Translations under genes and position numbers: made by a program
NCBI RefSeq assembly: GCF_002192695.1
Contig: NZ_MTLG01000067.1
Location: 62,001-126,000 of the forward strand
Direction of reading: 5' to 3'
From: Achromobacter xylosoxidans
GTDB lineage: Bacteria > Pseudomonadota > Gammaproteobacteria > Burkholderiales > Burkholderiaceae_B
DNA length: 64,000 nucleotides
The notes under the pieces: model-generated
Told to the model about the DNA's origin: nothing
Databases searched by the model: none
The model's input: only the letters and a program-made list of their open reading frames with translations
In this document: in pieces, positions 1-8,217 of the stretch
Numbering within the stretch: position 1 is the first letter of the stretch
How the letters are laid out: every line of letters begins with the position of its first letter

Positions 1-1040
1 CGGCCGAGCAATTGGCGCACGGTGGGTTTTTCGGTTTCGATGATGCGCAGGATGGTCGCGTAGCGGCCCTTGGGGCCGGTGAATTCGGCCAGGGGCGGCA
101 GGGCGGGCACGGGCGCATCCAGCTCCCAGGCGGAGCAGTCCTGCAGCACGAACGTGCCCAGCTGGCGCAGCGAAGCGTCGCTGGGCAACAGCACGTCCAG
201 CTCGCGCTGCTTGGCGCGAGCCTCGGCCTCGGTCGAGCCCACGTAGGTGACCAGGCCCGGCATGATGGGCACGAAATCCTGGCGGCCGGCGGCCAGCACG
301 CGCCGCTTGATGTCGCGGTAATAGGCCTGCGCCGCAGGCAGGTCGTAGGCGACGGCGTAGATCGCCTCGGCGCGCCTGGCGGCCAGGTCGCGGCCCTGGT
401 CCGAGGCGCCGGCCTGAAACAGCACCGGGCGGCCTTGCGGCGGACGCGGCACCGTCAGGGGGCCGTCGACCAGGAAATGCTCGCCGTGGTGGTTGATCTT
501 GCGCACGCTTGCGGGCACGCCGTAATCGCCCGCGCGGTCGATGGCCAGCGCGTCCTGGTCCCAGGAGTCGAACAGCTTCAAGGCGACGTCGACGAACTCC
601 TCGGCGCGCGCATAGCGCCAGTCGTGCCCCGGCATGGACTCGTAGCCGTGGTTGCGCGCTTCCGCGTCGAACATGGACGTGACCACGTTCCAGCCCATGC
701 GCCCGCCCGAAATATGATCCAGCGAGGCCACCATGCGGGCCGCGTGAAAGGGCGTGAAGAAGGTGCTGGAAACCGTGCTGATCAGGCCGATGCGGGAGGT
801 GGCGCGCGCAATCGCGGCCATGGCGGTCAGCGGCTCCAGGTACCAGCGCGGGCCGTCGCCGATATTGTCCACCGATTGCCCGTCGGCAAAGAAGATGGCG
901 TCCAGCTTGCCGCGTTCGGCGGTGCGCGCCAGTTCCTCGTAGTAGGCGATGTCGCCCAGCCGCTCGGCGGCGGAATCCGGGTGGCGCCAGGCGGCGCGAT
1001 GGTGGCCGCAGCCGAAGATGAACAGGTTCAGATGCAGCAT
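1..1040 (-). CDS. FMN-dependent luciferase-like monooxygenase, NtaA/DmoA type (3' end outside window)
   Basis: Translating the minus strand from the ATG at 1040 gives an open frame of about 346 codons that runs off the left edge; it starts MLHLNLFIFGCGHHRAAWRH. Family features of the nitrilotriacetate/dibenzothiophene-sulfone group of flavin monooxygenases are present: the DAIFFADG segment, RIGLISTVSSTFFTPFHAAR, a SGGRMGWNVVTS segment and LFQAGASDQGRDLAA. Members use reduced FMN from a separate reductase to oxidise C-N or C-S bonds; the substrate cannot be read here. The family is usually about 430-450 residues, so roughly 90 residues are missing. It is divergent from the riboswitch-controlled symporter; no shared function is evident. 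Confidence 0.85.
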   Translation of the reverse strand, partial: MLHLNLFIFGCGHHRAAWRHPDSAAERLGDIAYYEELARTAERGKLDAIFFADGQSVDNIGDGPRWYLEPLTAMAAIARATSRIGLISTVSSTFFTPFHAARMVASLDHISGGRMGWNVVTSMFDAEARNHGYESMPGHDWRYARAEEFVDVALKLFDSWDQDALAIDRAGDYGVPASVRKINHHGEHFLVDGPLTVPRPPQGRPVLFQAGASDQGRDLAARRAEAIYAVAYDLPAAQAYYRDIKRRVLAAGRQDFVPIMPGLVTYVGSTEAEARAKQRELDVLLPSDASLRQLGTFVLQDCSAWELDAPVPALPPLAEFTGPKGRYATILRIIETEKPTVRQLLG

Positions 1041-1219
1041 GGCGATCCGGCCCGGACGGGGGCGGTAAAAGGCGCGATAGGCATGGTCAGGCTCTACGAT
1101 TGCAGCGGCGGACAGGCAAACGGCCGCCGCACGCGGGCGAACTTAGCACAAAAGCCGCGGACGGGCCTCCCCGCCAGGCGCGTTGACATTGCCGTGCCGC
1201 TCTCCTAATCTTGCGGCAA

Positions 1220-1306
1220 TTCCTGGGGGAGCCCTGCAAGGGCTGAGATTCCGCGTCATCGCGGTAACCCTTTGAACCTGATCCGGGTAATGCCGGCGAA
1301 GGGAAG
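1220..1306 (+). promoter_or_regulatory. TPP (thi-box) riboswitch
   Basis: The segment has the conserved thi-box core: GGGAGCCC then GGGCTGAGAT, a P3 stem CCGCG/CGCGG (1251-1255 with 1260-1264), then CCTTTGAACCTGATCC, GGGTAATGCCGGCGAAGGGA, and short closing P1 arms TTCC/GGAA. This aptamer binds thiamine pyrophosphate and usually turns expression off when TPP is plentiful. The next gene on the strand is the symporter at 1429. Confidence 0.95.
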
Positions 1307-1375
1307 GACATCGCGCAGTCCGCGCGCCCTCCCTAGACTTTCATTCATCTTGCGGCCTGCGCACTCGCGTGGCGG

Positions 1376-1418
1376 GGCCGCCGCGTTGCGCGTCCGGCGG
1401 CCAGCCGGCAGCGGGAGG
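1376..1418 (+). promoter_or_regulatory. Possible expression-platform hairpin and ribosome binding site
   Basis: Between the TPP aptamer and the symporter a GC-rich hairpin GGCCGCC (1376-1382) / GGCGGCC (1396-1402) sits just before the purine-rich GCGGGAGGA (1411-1419), 9-10 bases ahead of the ATG at 1429. No T-run follows the hairpin, so control by hiding the ribosome binding site seems likelier than termination. This is inferred from position only. Confidence 0.45.
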
Positions 1419-1428
1419 ACCGATATCC

Positions 1429-2880
1429 ATGTTGACCCAATCCACCGCCCTGATGTGGCTGCTGCTGTTTTCAGGAGGCTTCGCCCTGGCCAGCGTGCTG
1501 TACACGCGGCGCAAGCGCGGCACCCTGGAGGACTACATCGTCGCCCGCAACAGCCAGGGCGCCTTCGGCACCATCCTGACGCTGATGGCCTCGACCCTGG
1601 GCGCCTGGATCCTGTTCTCGCCCGCGCAGGCGGCGACCTGGGGCGGTTTGGCGGCAGTCATCGGCTACGCGCTGGGATCGATGTCGCCGCGCCTGGTCAT
1701 GATTCCGCTGGGACGGCGCATGCGCGAACTCATCCCCCACGGCCACACCCTGACGGAATTCCTGATGGCCCGCTACGGCAGGCCCATGTACGGCCTGGCG
1801 CTGTTCATCATGCTGTTCTATCTCTTCATTGCCCTGTCGGCCGAAGTCACGGCGATCGCCAAGCTGGTCACCATGCTGGCGCCCGTGCCGCTCTGGGTCA
1901 CCGCCGCCATCGTGATGGGAACCACCTTGCTCTACACCACCTACGGCGGGCTGCGTTCCTCCATCTTCACGGACCAGGTGCAGATGATGGTGATCGTGCC
2001 GCTGCTGGTGATCCTGTGCCTGGTCGGCTGGCAGGCCGCGGGCGGCGCCATGCCCACCATCGAAGCGCTGCAGGCCAAGGCGCCGCAGCTGCTGGACCTG
2101 ACCGATCCGGTGGGCGTCAAGGCCGGGCTGACCTTTTTCGTCGCCATCCTGCTGACCGGTATCTTCCACCAAGGCAACTGGCAGCGCATCTACGCCGCGC
2201 GCGACGTCCGCTCCATGCGCAACGGTTTCCTGCTGGGCGGCTTGCTGGTTGCGCCGTTCATTTTCCTGATGGGACTGTTCGGCCTGGCCTTCGTCGGCCT
2301 GGCGCCCCAGGGCGACAGTTCCATCGCGCTCTTCAGCGTCATCATGCCGCATGCGCCCGCGTGGTTCGTGATCGCGTTGATTCCGTTGGGACTGTCGCTG
2401 GTCATGAGCACCGCCGACACGGCCATCAGCGCCGTCTCCAGCATCATCGCGGTCGATATGCGCCGCCTGATGCCCAACGCCAGTTCCATGACCATGAAGC
2501 GCCTGGCGCGCTGGCTGGTGCTGCTGATGGCCATCCCCGTCATGATCGTGGCCTCGCAGGGCTACAGCGTGCTGTACCTGTTCCTGCTGGCCGACCTGTT
2601 GTGCTCCGCTGCCGCCTTCCCGGTCTTCTACGGCCTGTTCAGCCGCAAGCACGACGGCCTCACCGCAACCGTCGCCACCATCTCCGGTCTCGCGGCCGGC
2701 CTGTTCTACTTCCCGGCGCCGGGCGACAAGCCCTCATTCCTGCTGGAGTCCTTCCTGCTGGCGGCGGTGGTGCCCGTGGTGACGACGGTGCTGATGCGCT
2801 GCCTGCTGCGCGGCCGCAAGGAATTCGATTTCTCGACCCTGAGCGCGGCGGTGCGCAGACTGGACCAGGATCCGGCCTGA
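1429..2880 (+). CDS. Sodium:solute symporter (SSS family), probable thiamine or thiamine-precursor importer
   Basis: This 483-residue protein is almost wholly hydrophobic, with about a dozen membrane segments. It carries SSS-family features: a GGLRSSIFTDQVQ segment, GIFHQGNWQR in the middle, and SLVMSTADTAISAVSSIIAVD, the sodium-site helix. It is related to pantothenate- and proline-type Na+ symporters. The TPP riboswitch directly upstream argues for uptake of thiamine, HMP or another precursor; an SSS symporter called ThiV has been proposed for that role elsewhere, but identity with it was not tested. The ATG at 1429 was chosen over an upstream in-frame ATG (1369) because GGGAGGA lies at the right distance and the earlier residues are low-complexity leader translation. 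Confidence 0.88.
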   Translation: MLTQSTALMWLLLFSGGFALASVLYTRRKRGTLEDYIVARNSQGAFGTILTLMASTLGAWILFSPAQAATWGGLAAVIGYALGSMSPRLVMIPLGRRMRELIPHGHTLTEFLMARYGRPMYGLALFIMLFYLFIALSAEVTAIAKLVTMLAPVPLWVTAAIVMGTTLLYTTYGGLRSSIFTDQVQMMVIVPLLVILCLVGWQAAGGAMPTIEALQAKAPQLLDLTDPVGVKAGLTFFVAILLTGIFHQGNWQRIYAARDVRSMRNGFLLGGLLVAPFIFLMGLFGLAFVGLAPQGDSSIALFSVIMPHAPAWFVIALIPLGLSLVMSTADTAISAVSSIIAVDMRRLMPNASSMTMKRLARWLVLLMAIPVMIVASQGYSVLYLFLLADLLCSAAAFPVFYGLFSRKHDGLTATVATISGLAAGLFYFPAPGDKPSFLLESFLLAAVVPVVTTVLMRCLLRGRKEFDFSTLSAAVRRLDQDPA

Positions 2881-2929
2881 GACCTGGGGCTGCGGCGCGG
2901 CGCCTGGACGGCGCCCGCCGGGGAAGGCG

Positions 2930-4441
2930 CTACGCCGCGCGCAGCGCCTTCTTGTCGACCTTGTTGGCGCCGGTATAGGGCAGGGCATCCAGGATCTGGA
3001 TGACCGCCGGCACCTTGTAGCGCGCCAGGTTCGACTGGCAGTGCGCGATCAGCCCGGCCTCGTCGACGGCCGCGCCCGGCCGCAGGACGACGAAGGCGCG
3101 GATGACCTCGCCGCGGTAGCTGTCCGGCCAGCCTACCGCCGCGGCTTCGGCCACGTCCGGATGCAAGTACAGCACTTCATCCACTTCGCGTGGGTAGACG
3201 TTGTAGCCGCCGGAAATCACCAGATCCTTCTTGCGGTCGCGGATGTACAGGAAGCCGTCCTGCGCGAACTCGCCGATGTCGCCCGTGTACAGCCAGCCGT
3301 CGCGCAGGGTTTCGGCGGTGGCGTCGGGCCTGGCCAGATAGCCTTGCATGATCTGCGGCCCGCGCGCGCGGATTTCGCCGCGCTGGCCGGGCGGCAGCAC
3401 GACCGTGCCTGATTCCAGGTCGACCACCTGCACCTCGGTCTTGGCAACGGGCGTGCCGACCGAGCCGTGGCGGGTACCGGCCGGGCCGTTATAGGTGAGG
3501 ATGGGGCCCGCTTCAGTCTGACCGTAGCCTTCGTAGATCGGCGCGCCTACGGCGGCTTCCCAGCGCCGGTGCACTTCTTCGGCCAGCGGGGCGGATCCGG
3601 AATAGCAGGCGCGCACGCTGGACCAGTCGGTGATCGCGAAGCGCGGATGCGACAGCAAGCCGGTGTAGATGGTGGGGCTGCCGGGAAACAAGGTGATGCG
3701 CTCACGCTCCACGGCGTCGCAGACGTCGTCGGGCCGGTAGCGCGGCAGCACCACCAGCGTGGCCGCGGCGCTGGCGGCCAGGAACAGACCCATGGCCATG
3801 CCGTAGGAATGGAACAGCGGCATCGCGCAAAGCACGCTGTCGGCGCCGTAGCGGGTCGGCAAGGCCAGTTCCCGCTGCAGCACATTGGTGGCAATGGCGT
3901 CGCGTCCAAGGATCACGCCCTTGGGCTGTCCAGTCGTGCCGCCGGTGTACTGCAACAGGGCCGGCGCCTGGGCATCGGCGTCGTCCAGCGGCGAGTCGTC
4001 CATGCCTGGCTCGGGCTCCATCCATGCGCGGGCCTCGTTTTCCGCGACCAGCCGGATGGCCAGCGCCGCAGCCAGCGGCGCCGCGACGGCGGCCGATGCC
4101 GTGTCGGCGATCAGCAGCGCGGGCTGCGCGTCGCGCAGGATGAATTCCAGTTCGCGCGCCGTATAGAGCGGATTGAGCGGCACATGCTGGTTGCCGGAAC
4201 ACTGCAGCGCCAGCGTCGCGACGCTGGCCAGGTCCGAATTGCCCAGCAGGGTGGCGACGCGCGCGCCCGACGGCGCGTGGACGCGCAGATGGCGGGCCGT
4301 CGCCCAGATTTCGGCGGCGTAGCGCCGGTAGTCGACGCGGCGCGCGCCGCATACCAGGGCCGTGCGTTCGGGCCAGTCGCGCGCCGCGCGGGCCAGCAGG
4401 GCGGGGATGCGCAGCACGTCTTCAAGGCTGGCGTGGCTCAT
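2930..4441 (-). CDS. Acyl-CoA synthetase (AMP-dependent ligase, ANL superfamily)
   Basis: The 503-residue protein activates a carboxylic acid to an acyl-adenylate and then the CoA thioester. The P-loop-like YTGGTTGQPKG lies at residues 165-175, YEGYGQTEAGP near 310, then GWLYTGDIGEF, RDRKKDLVISGGYNVYP as the hinge, and a C-terminal lysine (about 494, in PYTGANKVDKKAL) at the catalytic position. The start at 4441 overlaps the stop of the upstream thiolase by four bases (ATGA), which signals translational coupling and rules out the longer frame reaching 4600. With the thiolase and binding protein it probably serves uptake and CoA-dependent breakdown of an organic acid; the substrate is unknown. 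Confidence 0.9.
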   Translation of the reverse strand: MSHASLEDVLRIPALLARAARDWPERTALVCGARRVDYRRYAAEIWATARHLRVHAPSGARVATLLGNSDLASVATLALQCSGNQHVPLNPLYTARELEFILRDAQPALLIADTASAAVAAPLAAALAIRLVAENEARAWMEPEPGMDDSPLDDADAQAPALLQYTGGTTGQPKGVILGRDAIATNVLQRELALPTRYGADSVLCAMPLFHSYGMAMGLFLAASAAATLVVLPRYRPDDVCDAVERERITLFPGSPTIYTGLLSHPRFAITDWSSVRACYSGSAPLAEEVHRRWEAAVGAPIYEGYGQTEAGPILTYNGPAGTRHGSVGTPVAKTEVQVVDLESGTVVLPPGQRGEIRARGPQIMQGYLARPDATAETLRDGWLYTGDIGEFAQDGFLYIRDRKKDLVISGGYNVYPREVDEVLYLHPDVAEAAAVGWPDSYRGEVIRAFVVLRPGAAVDEAGLIAHCQSNLARYKVPAVIQILDALPYTGANKVDKKALRAA

Positions 4442-5652
4442 CGGGCGGCTCCGCCAGCGTCCACGCGCAAGACCACCGCCATGGCGCTGTCGCCGGCCGC
4501 GCAGCCCGTGAACAGGCCCAATCCGCCGCCGCGCCCGGCCAGCTCCTCGATGAGCTCTATGACGGACCGCAGCCCGGTCGGGCTCTGGGGATGGCCCCAC
4601 ACCAGCGAACAGCCGTAGTTGTTCATGGCCATGACGTCGAATCCCGTGGCGCGCGCCAGCGCGATGTCGGAGACCACGAAGGGATTGTGCGTCTTCACCG
4701 CATGCAGGTCGGCCACGGCCACGCCGGCGCGTTGCAGCGCCTGGCTCGCGGCTTCGATGGGCGCTTGCGGCATATAGCCCTTTTCCGTGCGCGACTGGCC
4801 AAAGGCCAGGATCTCGATGCCGATTTCGGGGTTGCGCGACAGTTCACGCGCACGCTCGGCGGTCGCCAGGATCATGCCTGCGTTGCCATCGGCCGGATGC
4901 GTCTGGCCGCCATACGTGATGGTGCCGCCGGGCAGCACGGGCGCAAGGCGCGCCAGACCCGCTTCAGTGGTGGCGTGGATGCCTTCGTCGCCTTCCAGGA
5001 CCGATGCGATCTTGGCGTAGCGCGCGTCGGGCACCTCGAAGGGCAGCGTCATGTAGCGCTGCTGGAACCGATGTCCCTCGGCGCAGGCCTGCGCGTATTG
5101 CTCGTAGCGGCGCAGCGTGACCGCATTCTGTTCGTCCGTGGAGATGCCGTGGCGCTCGGCCACGCGCTCCCCGGTTTGCAGCATGGACAGGCCGCTCCAG
5201 GGATCATGCGAAAAATTGTCCAGCACCCAGTTCTCGTGCGCGCCGGAACCCCCTGGCCCCGCGGGATCGGGGTGGTAGAGCTGCGGGCCGTTGGACACGC
5301 GGTCGGCCATGAGGACCAGCGAGGTCTCGGCGTTGCCCAGCATCAGCTCGGCCGCGGCCGTCGCCAGGCCGCGCACCGAGGTGGCGCAGGCCTGCGAGAC
5401 CACCGGCCCGGCCAGATGGGGCGCGCCGAGCATGCCGGCCACCCAGGGCAGGCCGTAGAACGAGCCTTGCTGCGGCACCGAGCAGCCCAGCACCGCGCTT
5501 TGCAGCGCCGCGGGCGCGATGCCGCGGCGCTCCAGTTCGCGGCGCGCGGTCCAGGCCGCGAAGCGCAGGCTGTGCAGGCGCGACAGGCTGCCCTGCCAGC
5601 GCGAGAAAGGGGTGCTCCAATACACGCCATAAGGAATGTGTACGCTGGTCAT
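4438..5652 (-). CDS. Thiolase family protein (acetyl-CoA acyltransferase type)
   Basis: This 404-residue thiolase-fold protein should cleave or form a 3-oxoacyl-CoA. The nucleophilic cysteine is Cys89 in SQACATSVRG; the catalytic His is about residue 354 in WGHPQSPTGLR, and a second Cys (about 384) lies in FTGCAAGDSAM. The GHP and second-Cys regions diverge from classical degradative thiolases (GHPLGASG and CxGGG), so substrate and direction are uncertain. It is the middle gene of a minus-strand unit: 28 bases after the binding-protein gene and overlapping the acyl-CoA ligase by four bases. Confidence 0.88.
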   Translation of the reverse strand: MTSVHIPYGVYWSTPFSRWQGSLSRLHSLRFAAWTARRELERRGIAPAALQSAVLGCSVPQQGSFYGLPWVAGMLGAPHLAGPVVSQACATSVRGLATAAAELMLGNAETSLVLMADRVSNGPQLYHPDPAGPGGSGAHENWVLDNFSHDPWSGLSMLQTGERVAERHGISTDEQNAVTLRRYEQYAQACAEGHRFQQRYMTLPFEVPDARYAKIASVLEGDEGIHATTEAGLARLAPVLPGGTITYGGQTHPADGNAGMILATAERARELSRNPEIGIEILAFGQSRTEKGYMPQAPIEAASQALQRAGVAVADLHAVKTHNPFVVSDIALARATGFDVMAMNNYGCSLVWGHPQSPTGLRSVIELIEELAGRGGGLGLFTGCAAGDSAMAVVLRVDAGGAAR

Positions 5653-5680
5653 GCGGACTCCTGCTGCAAAAAAAGGCGGC

Positions 5681-6814
5681 CTACGGCAGGAACTGCCAGG
5701 CGCCAGAACGGGCCTGCATCAGCACGACGCCGCGCTCGTCCAGGCCGTTGTGGTTGGTTGGCGACATCATGTAGATGCCCTGGGTGCCGACGGTGCCCTG
5801 CAGGCTTTCCAAGGCATCGCGCAGCGCCTGGCGAAAGGCCGGGGTGCCGGGCTGGGTGCCTGCGGGAATCTTGGCCACGGCGGCGTCCAGCAACAGATAG
5901 GCGTCGTAGGTATAAGGCGCGAAGGCGTTGCGCGAGTCGGCGCCGTAGGTCGATTCATACTGTTGGGCGTAACGCGTGGCGACCGGCTTGATCGGGCTGT
6001 CCGCGGGCAGCTGTTCCACCACTTGCACCGGGCCGCTGGGCACGATCACGCCATCCACGCCCTTGCCGCCCAGCTTCAGGAAATCCTTGTTGATGACGCC
6101 GTGGGTGTTGTATTGGACGCCCTGGTAGCCGCGCTCGCGCAGCGACAGGTGAGGCAGGGCGCCCGGCGTGCCCGAACCGCCGACCAGCACGGCGCCCGGA
6201 TTGAGGGCGACGATCTTCAACACCTGCGCCGTGACCGAGTTGTCGGTGCGCGCATAGCGTTCGTTGCTGAGCACCTTGATGCCGCGCTTGGCGGCCGATT
6301 CCTGCAACGCGCGGTAGACGGCGTCGCCCCATGCATCCGAGAAGCCGATGTACGCCACGGACTTCACGCCGCGCTTGACCATGTCGGCGGTCAGCGAGTC
6401 CACCATCAGGTCTATGCCGTGGGCCACCACGAAGATCCATTCGGCGCGGTCGGGGCTGACCACGATGGGCGCCAGCGACAACTGCGGCGTGCGGGCTTCG
6501 CGGGCGACTTCCGTGACCGCCATCGAGGTCGGCACATTGCTCGGGCCGATGATGGCGTCCACCTTGTTCTCGGTGACCAGCTTGCGCGCCGTCTTGACCG
6601 CCGACGAGGGATCGGTGGCGTCGTCCAGCGCGATGTACTCCACGGGCTGGCCGCCCAATGTCTTGGGCAGCAGCGGCACGGTGCTGCGGTACAGCGAACC
6701 CATGGAAGCCCCGGGCCCGGTACTGCTGGCGATCACGCCGATGCGGATGTCGGCGGACGCGGCGGCAGGCGCCAGGGCGCAGGCCAGCGCCAGCGCGGCA
6801 AGACGACGATACAT
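5681..6814 (-). CDS. Periplasmic ABC-transporter substrate-binding protein (LivK-like)
   Basis: A 377-residue exported protein with a signal peptide (residues 1-21, cleavage after ASA) and a type I periplasmic-binding fold: IRIGVIASSTGPGASMG at the mature start, DDATDPSSAVKTARKL, and IIGPSNVPTSMAVTEVA. These are typical of branched-chain amino-acid/amide or aromatic-acid receptors. No permease or ATPase genes lie beside it, so it must borrow a transporter encoded elsewhere. It heads the unit with thiolase and acyl-CoA ligase and is divergent from a LysR regulator, so the ligand is probably the acid activated by that ligase. Confidence 0.9.
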   Translation of the reverse strand: MYRRLAALALACALAPAAASADIRIGVIASSTGPGASMGSLYRSTVPLLPKTLGGQPVEYIALDDATDPSSAVKTARKLVTENKVDAIIGPSNVPTSMAVTEVAREARTPQLSLAPIVVSPDRAEWIFVVAHGIDLMVDSLTADMVKRGVKSVAYIGFSDAWGDAVYRALQESAAKRGIKVLSNERYARTDNSVTAQVLKIVALNPGAVLVGGSGTPGALPHLSLRERGYQGVQYNTHGVINKDFLKLGGKGVDGVIVPSGPVQVVEQLPADSPIKPVATRYAQQYESTYGADSRNAFAPYTYDAYLLLDAAVAKIPAGTQPGTPAFRQALRDALESLQGTVGTQGIYMMSPTNHNGLDERGVVLMQARSGAWQFLP

Positions 6815-6901
6815 GGCTATTCCCCTTTTTCTGGATATGGCCCGGCTAGCGGGATGACCCCAGTATGAGCATATTGCCGATAACTGGATAATTGCGATTC
6901 C

Positions 6902-6915
6902 TTATCGATCGATAA
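6902..6915. promoter_or_regulatory. Candidate LysR operator in divergent promoter
   Basis: TTATCGATCGATAA is a perfect 14-base palindrome with T-N11-A spacing (T6903, A6915), the usual LysR box. It lies in the AT-richer gap (6815-6936) between the binding-protein gene (-) and the LysR gene (+). A related GATAA half-site precedes it. Confidence 0.55.
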
Positions 6916-6936
6916 CCAACTTTCCGGGCGCATTCC

Positions 6937-7893
6937 ATGCCGGACATCCCCACTTTGCAGCAGTTGCGGTCGCGCCTGCGCATCCGCCATCTGGTCTTGC
7001 TGGATGAGCTGGGGCGGGTCGGCAACCTGCACCGGGCGGCCGAAGCGATGCACCTCAGCCAGCCCGCGCTGAGCAAGCTCCTGGGCGAGGCCGAGGCGCT
7101 GGCCGGCCAGCCCTTGTTCGAGCGTTCGCATCACGGCGTCGCGCCGACCGCGCTGGGCCTGCTGATGATCGACCGCGCACGCCTGTTGCTCAATGAACTG
7201 GACGCGACGCACGCCGAACTCGCGGCCGCCGCCAACGGCGCGAGCGGCACGGTGCGGGCGGGTATTTTCCCGGTGGTGGCGCATCTGCTGGTGCCCCTGG
7301 CGGCGCAACGCCTGCAAGAGACGCATCCAGCCCTGCGCATCGAGTTGTCCGAAGGCCTGGAAAAGCAGCTGCTGCCGGCCTTGCGCGCAGGCGAACTGGA
7401 CTGTGTCGTGGGGCGGCTGGGGGTGGAGAGCGCGGACGCGGATCTTCAATGCGAGATCCTTTACGACGAGGCCACCGCCGTGGTCTGCGGCCCGGCCCAT
7501 CCGCTGGCTTCGCGCAGCCGCCTGAGCGGCGCGGCGCTGGACAAGTGCCGCTGGGTGCTGCCGTCGCGCAATGCGGCGCTCTACAGCATGGTCGCCGCCG
7601 CCGTCTCGGCGCGCGGCGCGGGCTTTCCGCAGGTTGCCATCGAATCCAGCGCCATCCTGACCATCGTCTCGCTGCTGCAGCGGACCTCGCTGCTGTCGGC
7701 CATTCCGCTGCGCGTGGCGCGCGCCCTGGCCGTAAACGGGCAGTTGGCCATCCTGCCGCTGGGCTTGCAGGCGCGGCTGCACCCCGTGGGCATCATGACG
7801 CGGCGGGATGCGCGCGCCGCGGCTGCGGCGTCGCTATTCCTGGATGCGCTGCGGAATGCCGCGACGGCGGTGCGCACCGACGCAAACGGTTGA
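6937..7893 (+). CDS. LysR-family transcriptional regulator
   Basis: The 318-residue protein has an N-terminal winged helix-turn-helix (about residues 13-70, including NLHRAAEAMHLSQPALSKLL and LFERSHHGVAPT) and a LysR substrate domain beginning near GTVRAGIFPVVAHLLVPL. The unusual SRLRIRHLVLLDEL opening resembles the GbpR/PcaQ branch of LysR regulators. It is divergent from the binding protein/thiolase/acyl-CoA ligase unit, with a palindromic T-N11-A site between them, so it likely controls that unit with a co-inducer from the pathway. Confidence 0.92.
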   Translation: MPDIPTLQQLRSRLRIRHLVLLDELGRVGNLHRAAEAMHLSQPALSKLLGEAEALAGQPLFERSHHGVAPTALGLLMIDRARLLLNELDATHAELAAAANGASGTVRAGIFPVVAHLLVPLAAQRLQETHPALRIELSEGLEKQLLPALRAGELDCVVGRLGVESADADLQCEILYDEATAVVCGPAHPLASRSRLSGAALDKCRWVLPSRNAALYSMVAAAVSARGAGFPQVAIESSAILTIVSLLQRTSLLSAIPLRVARALAVNGQLAILPLGLQARLHPVGIMTRRDARAAAAASLFLDALRNAATAVRTDANG

Positions 7894-8217
7894 ATACCGG
7901 TAAGCCGTAAAACTGCCTAGGCAAAAAGCGCAGGCCGGTCAGGTTCTGACGGGAGAGCGATCGCGCTCCGAGTCCTGCGACAGGCATCGCGCGTCGCTTC
8001 GTCGGTGCGACAGTCGCCAAATCGATATGGTTATCAAGAAGCAGGCGACAGGCGGAAAAGATACTCAAAAAGAGCATAGTCTTTATTTTCTCGATTGCTG
8101 GTAGTCAATAAATAAAAAATAAACAAGCAATCATATTTTTTTATATTTTGAAATATTTCAGGAGTTTAACTATATTGTGACAGCGGCATTTTTGATTTTC
8201 AGCCGTGCGATTTTCAA
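7894..8217. other. Intergenic region, AT-rich in its right half
   Basis: The left half is GC-rich and holds two small palindromes: TGCCTAGGCA (7914-7923) and GGAGAGCGATCGCGCTCC (7952-7969, one mismatched pair). The right half (about 8030-8200) is strikingly AT-rich compared with its surroundings, with runs such as AATAAATAAAAAATAAA, and probably holds the promoter of the LuxR-type gene. No ORF worth calling and no clear lux-box was found. Confidence 0.5.

Noticed and set aside
7914..7923. TGCCTAGGCA as a lux-box for the LuxR solo
   Set aside because: Only ten bases, far from the start (about 300 bases), and the arms do not extend to the usual 18-20-base lux-box pattern.
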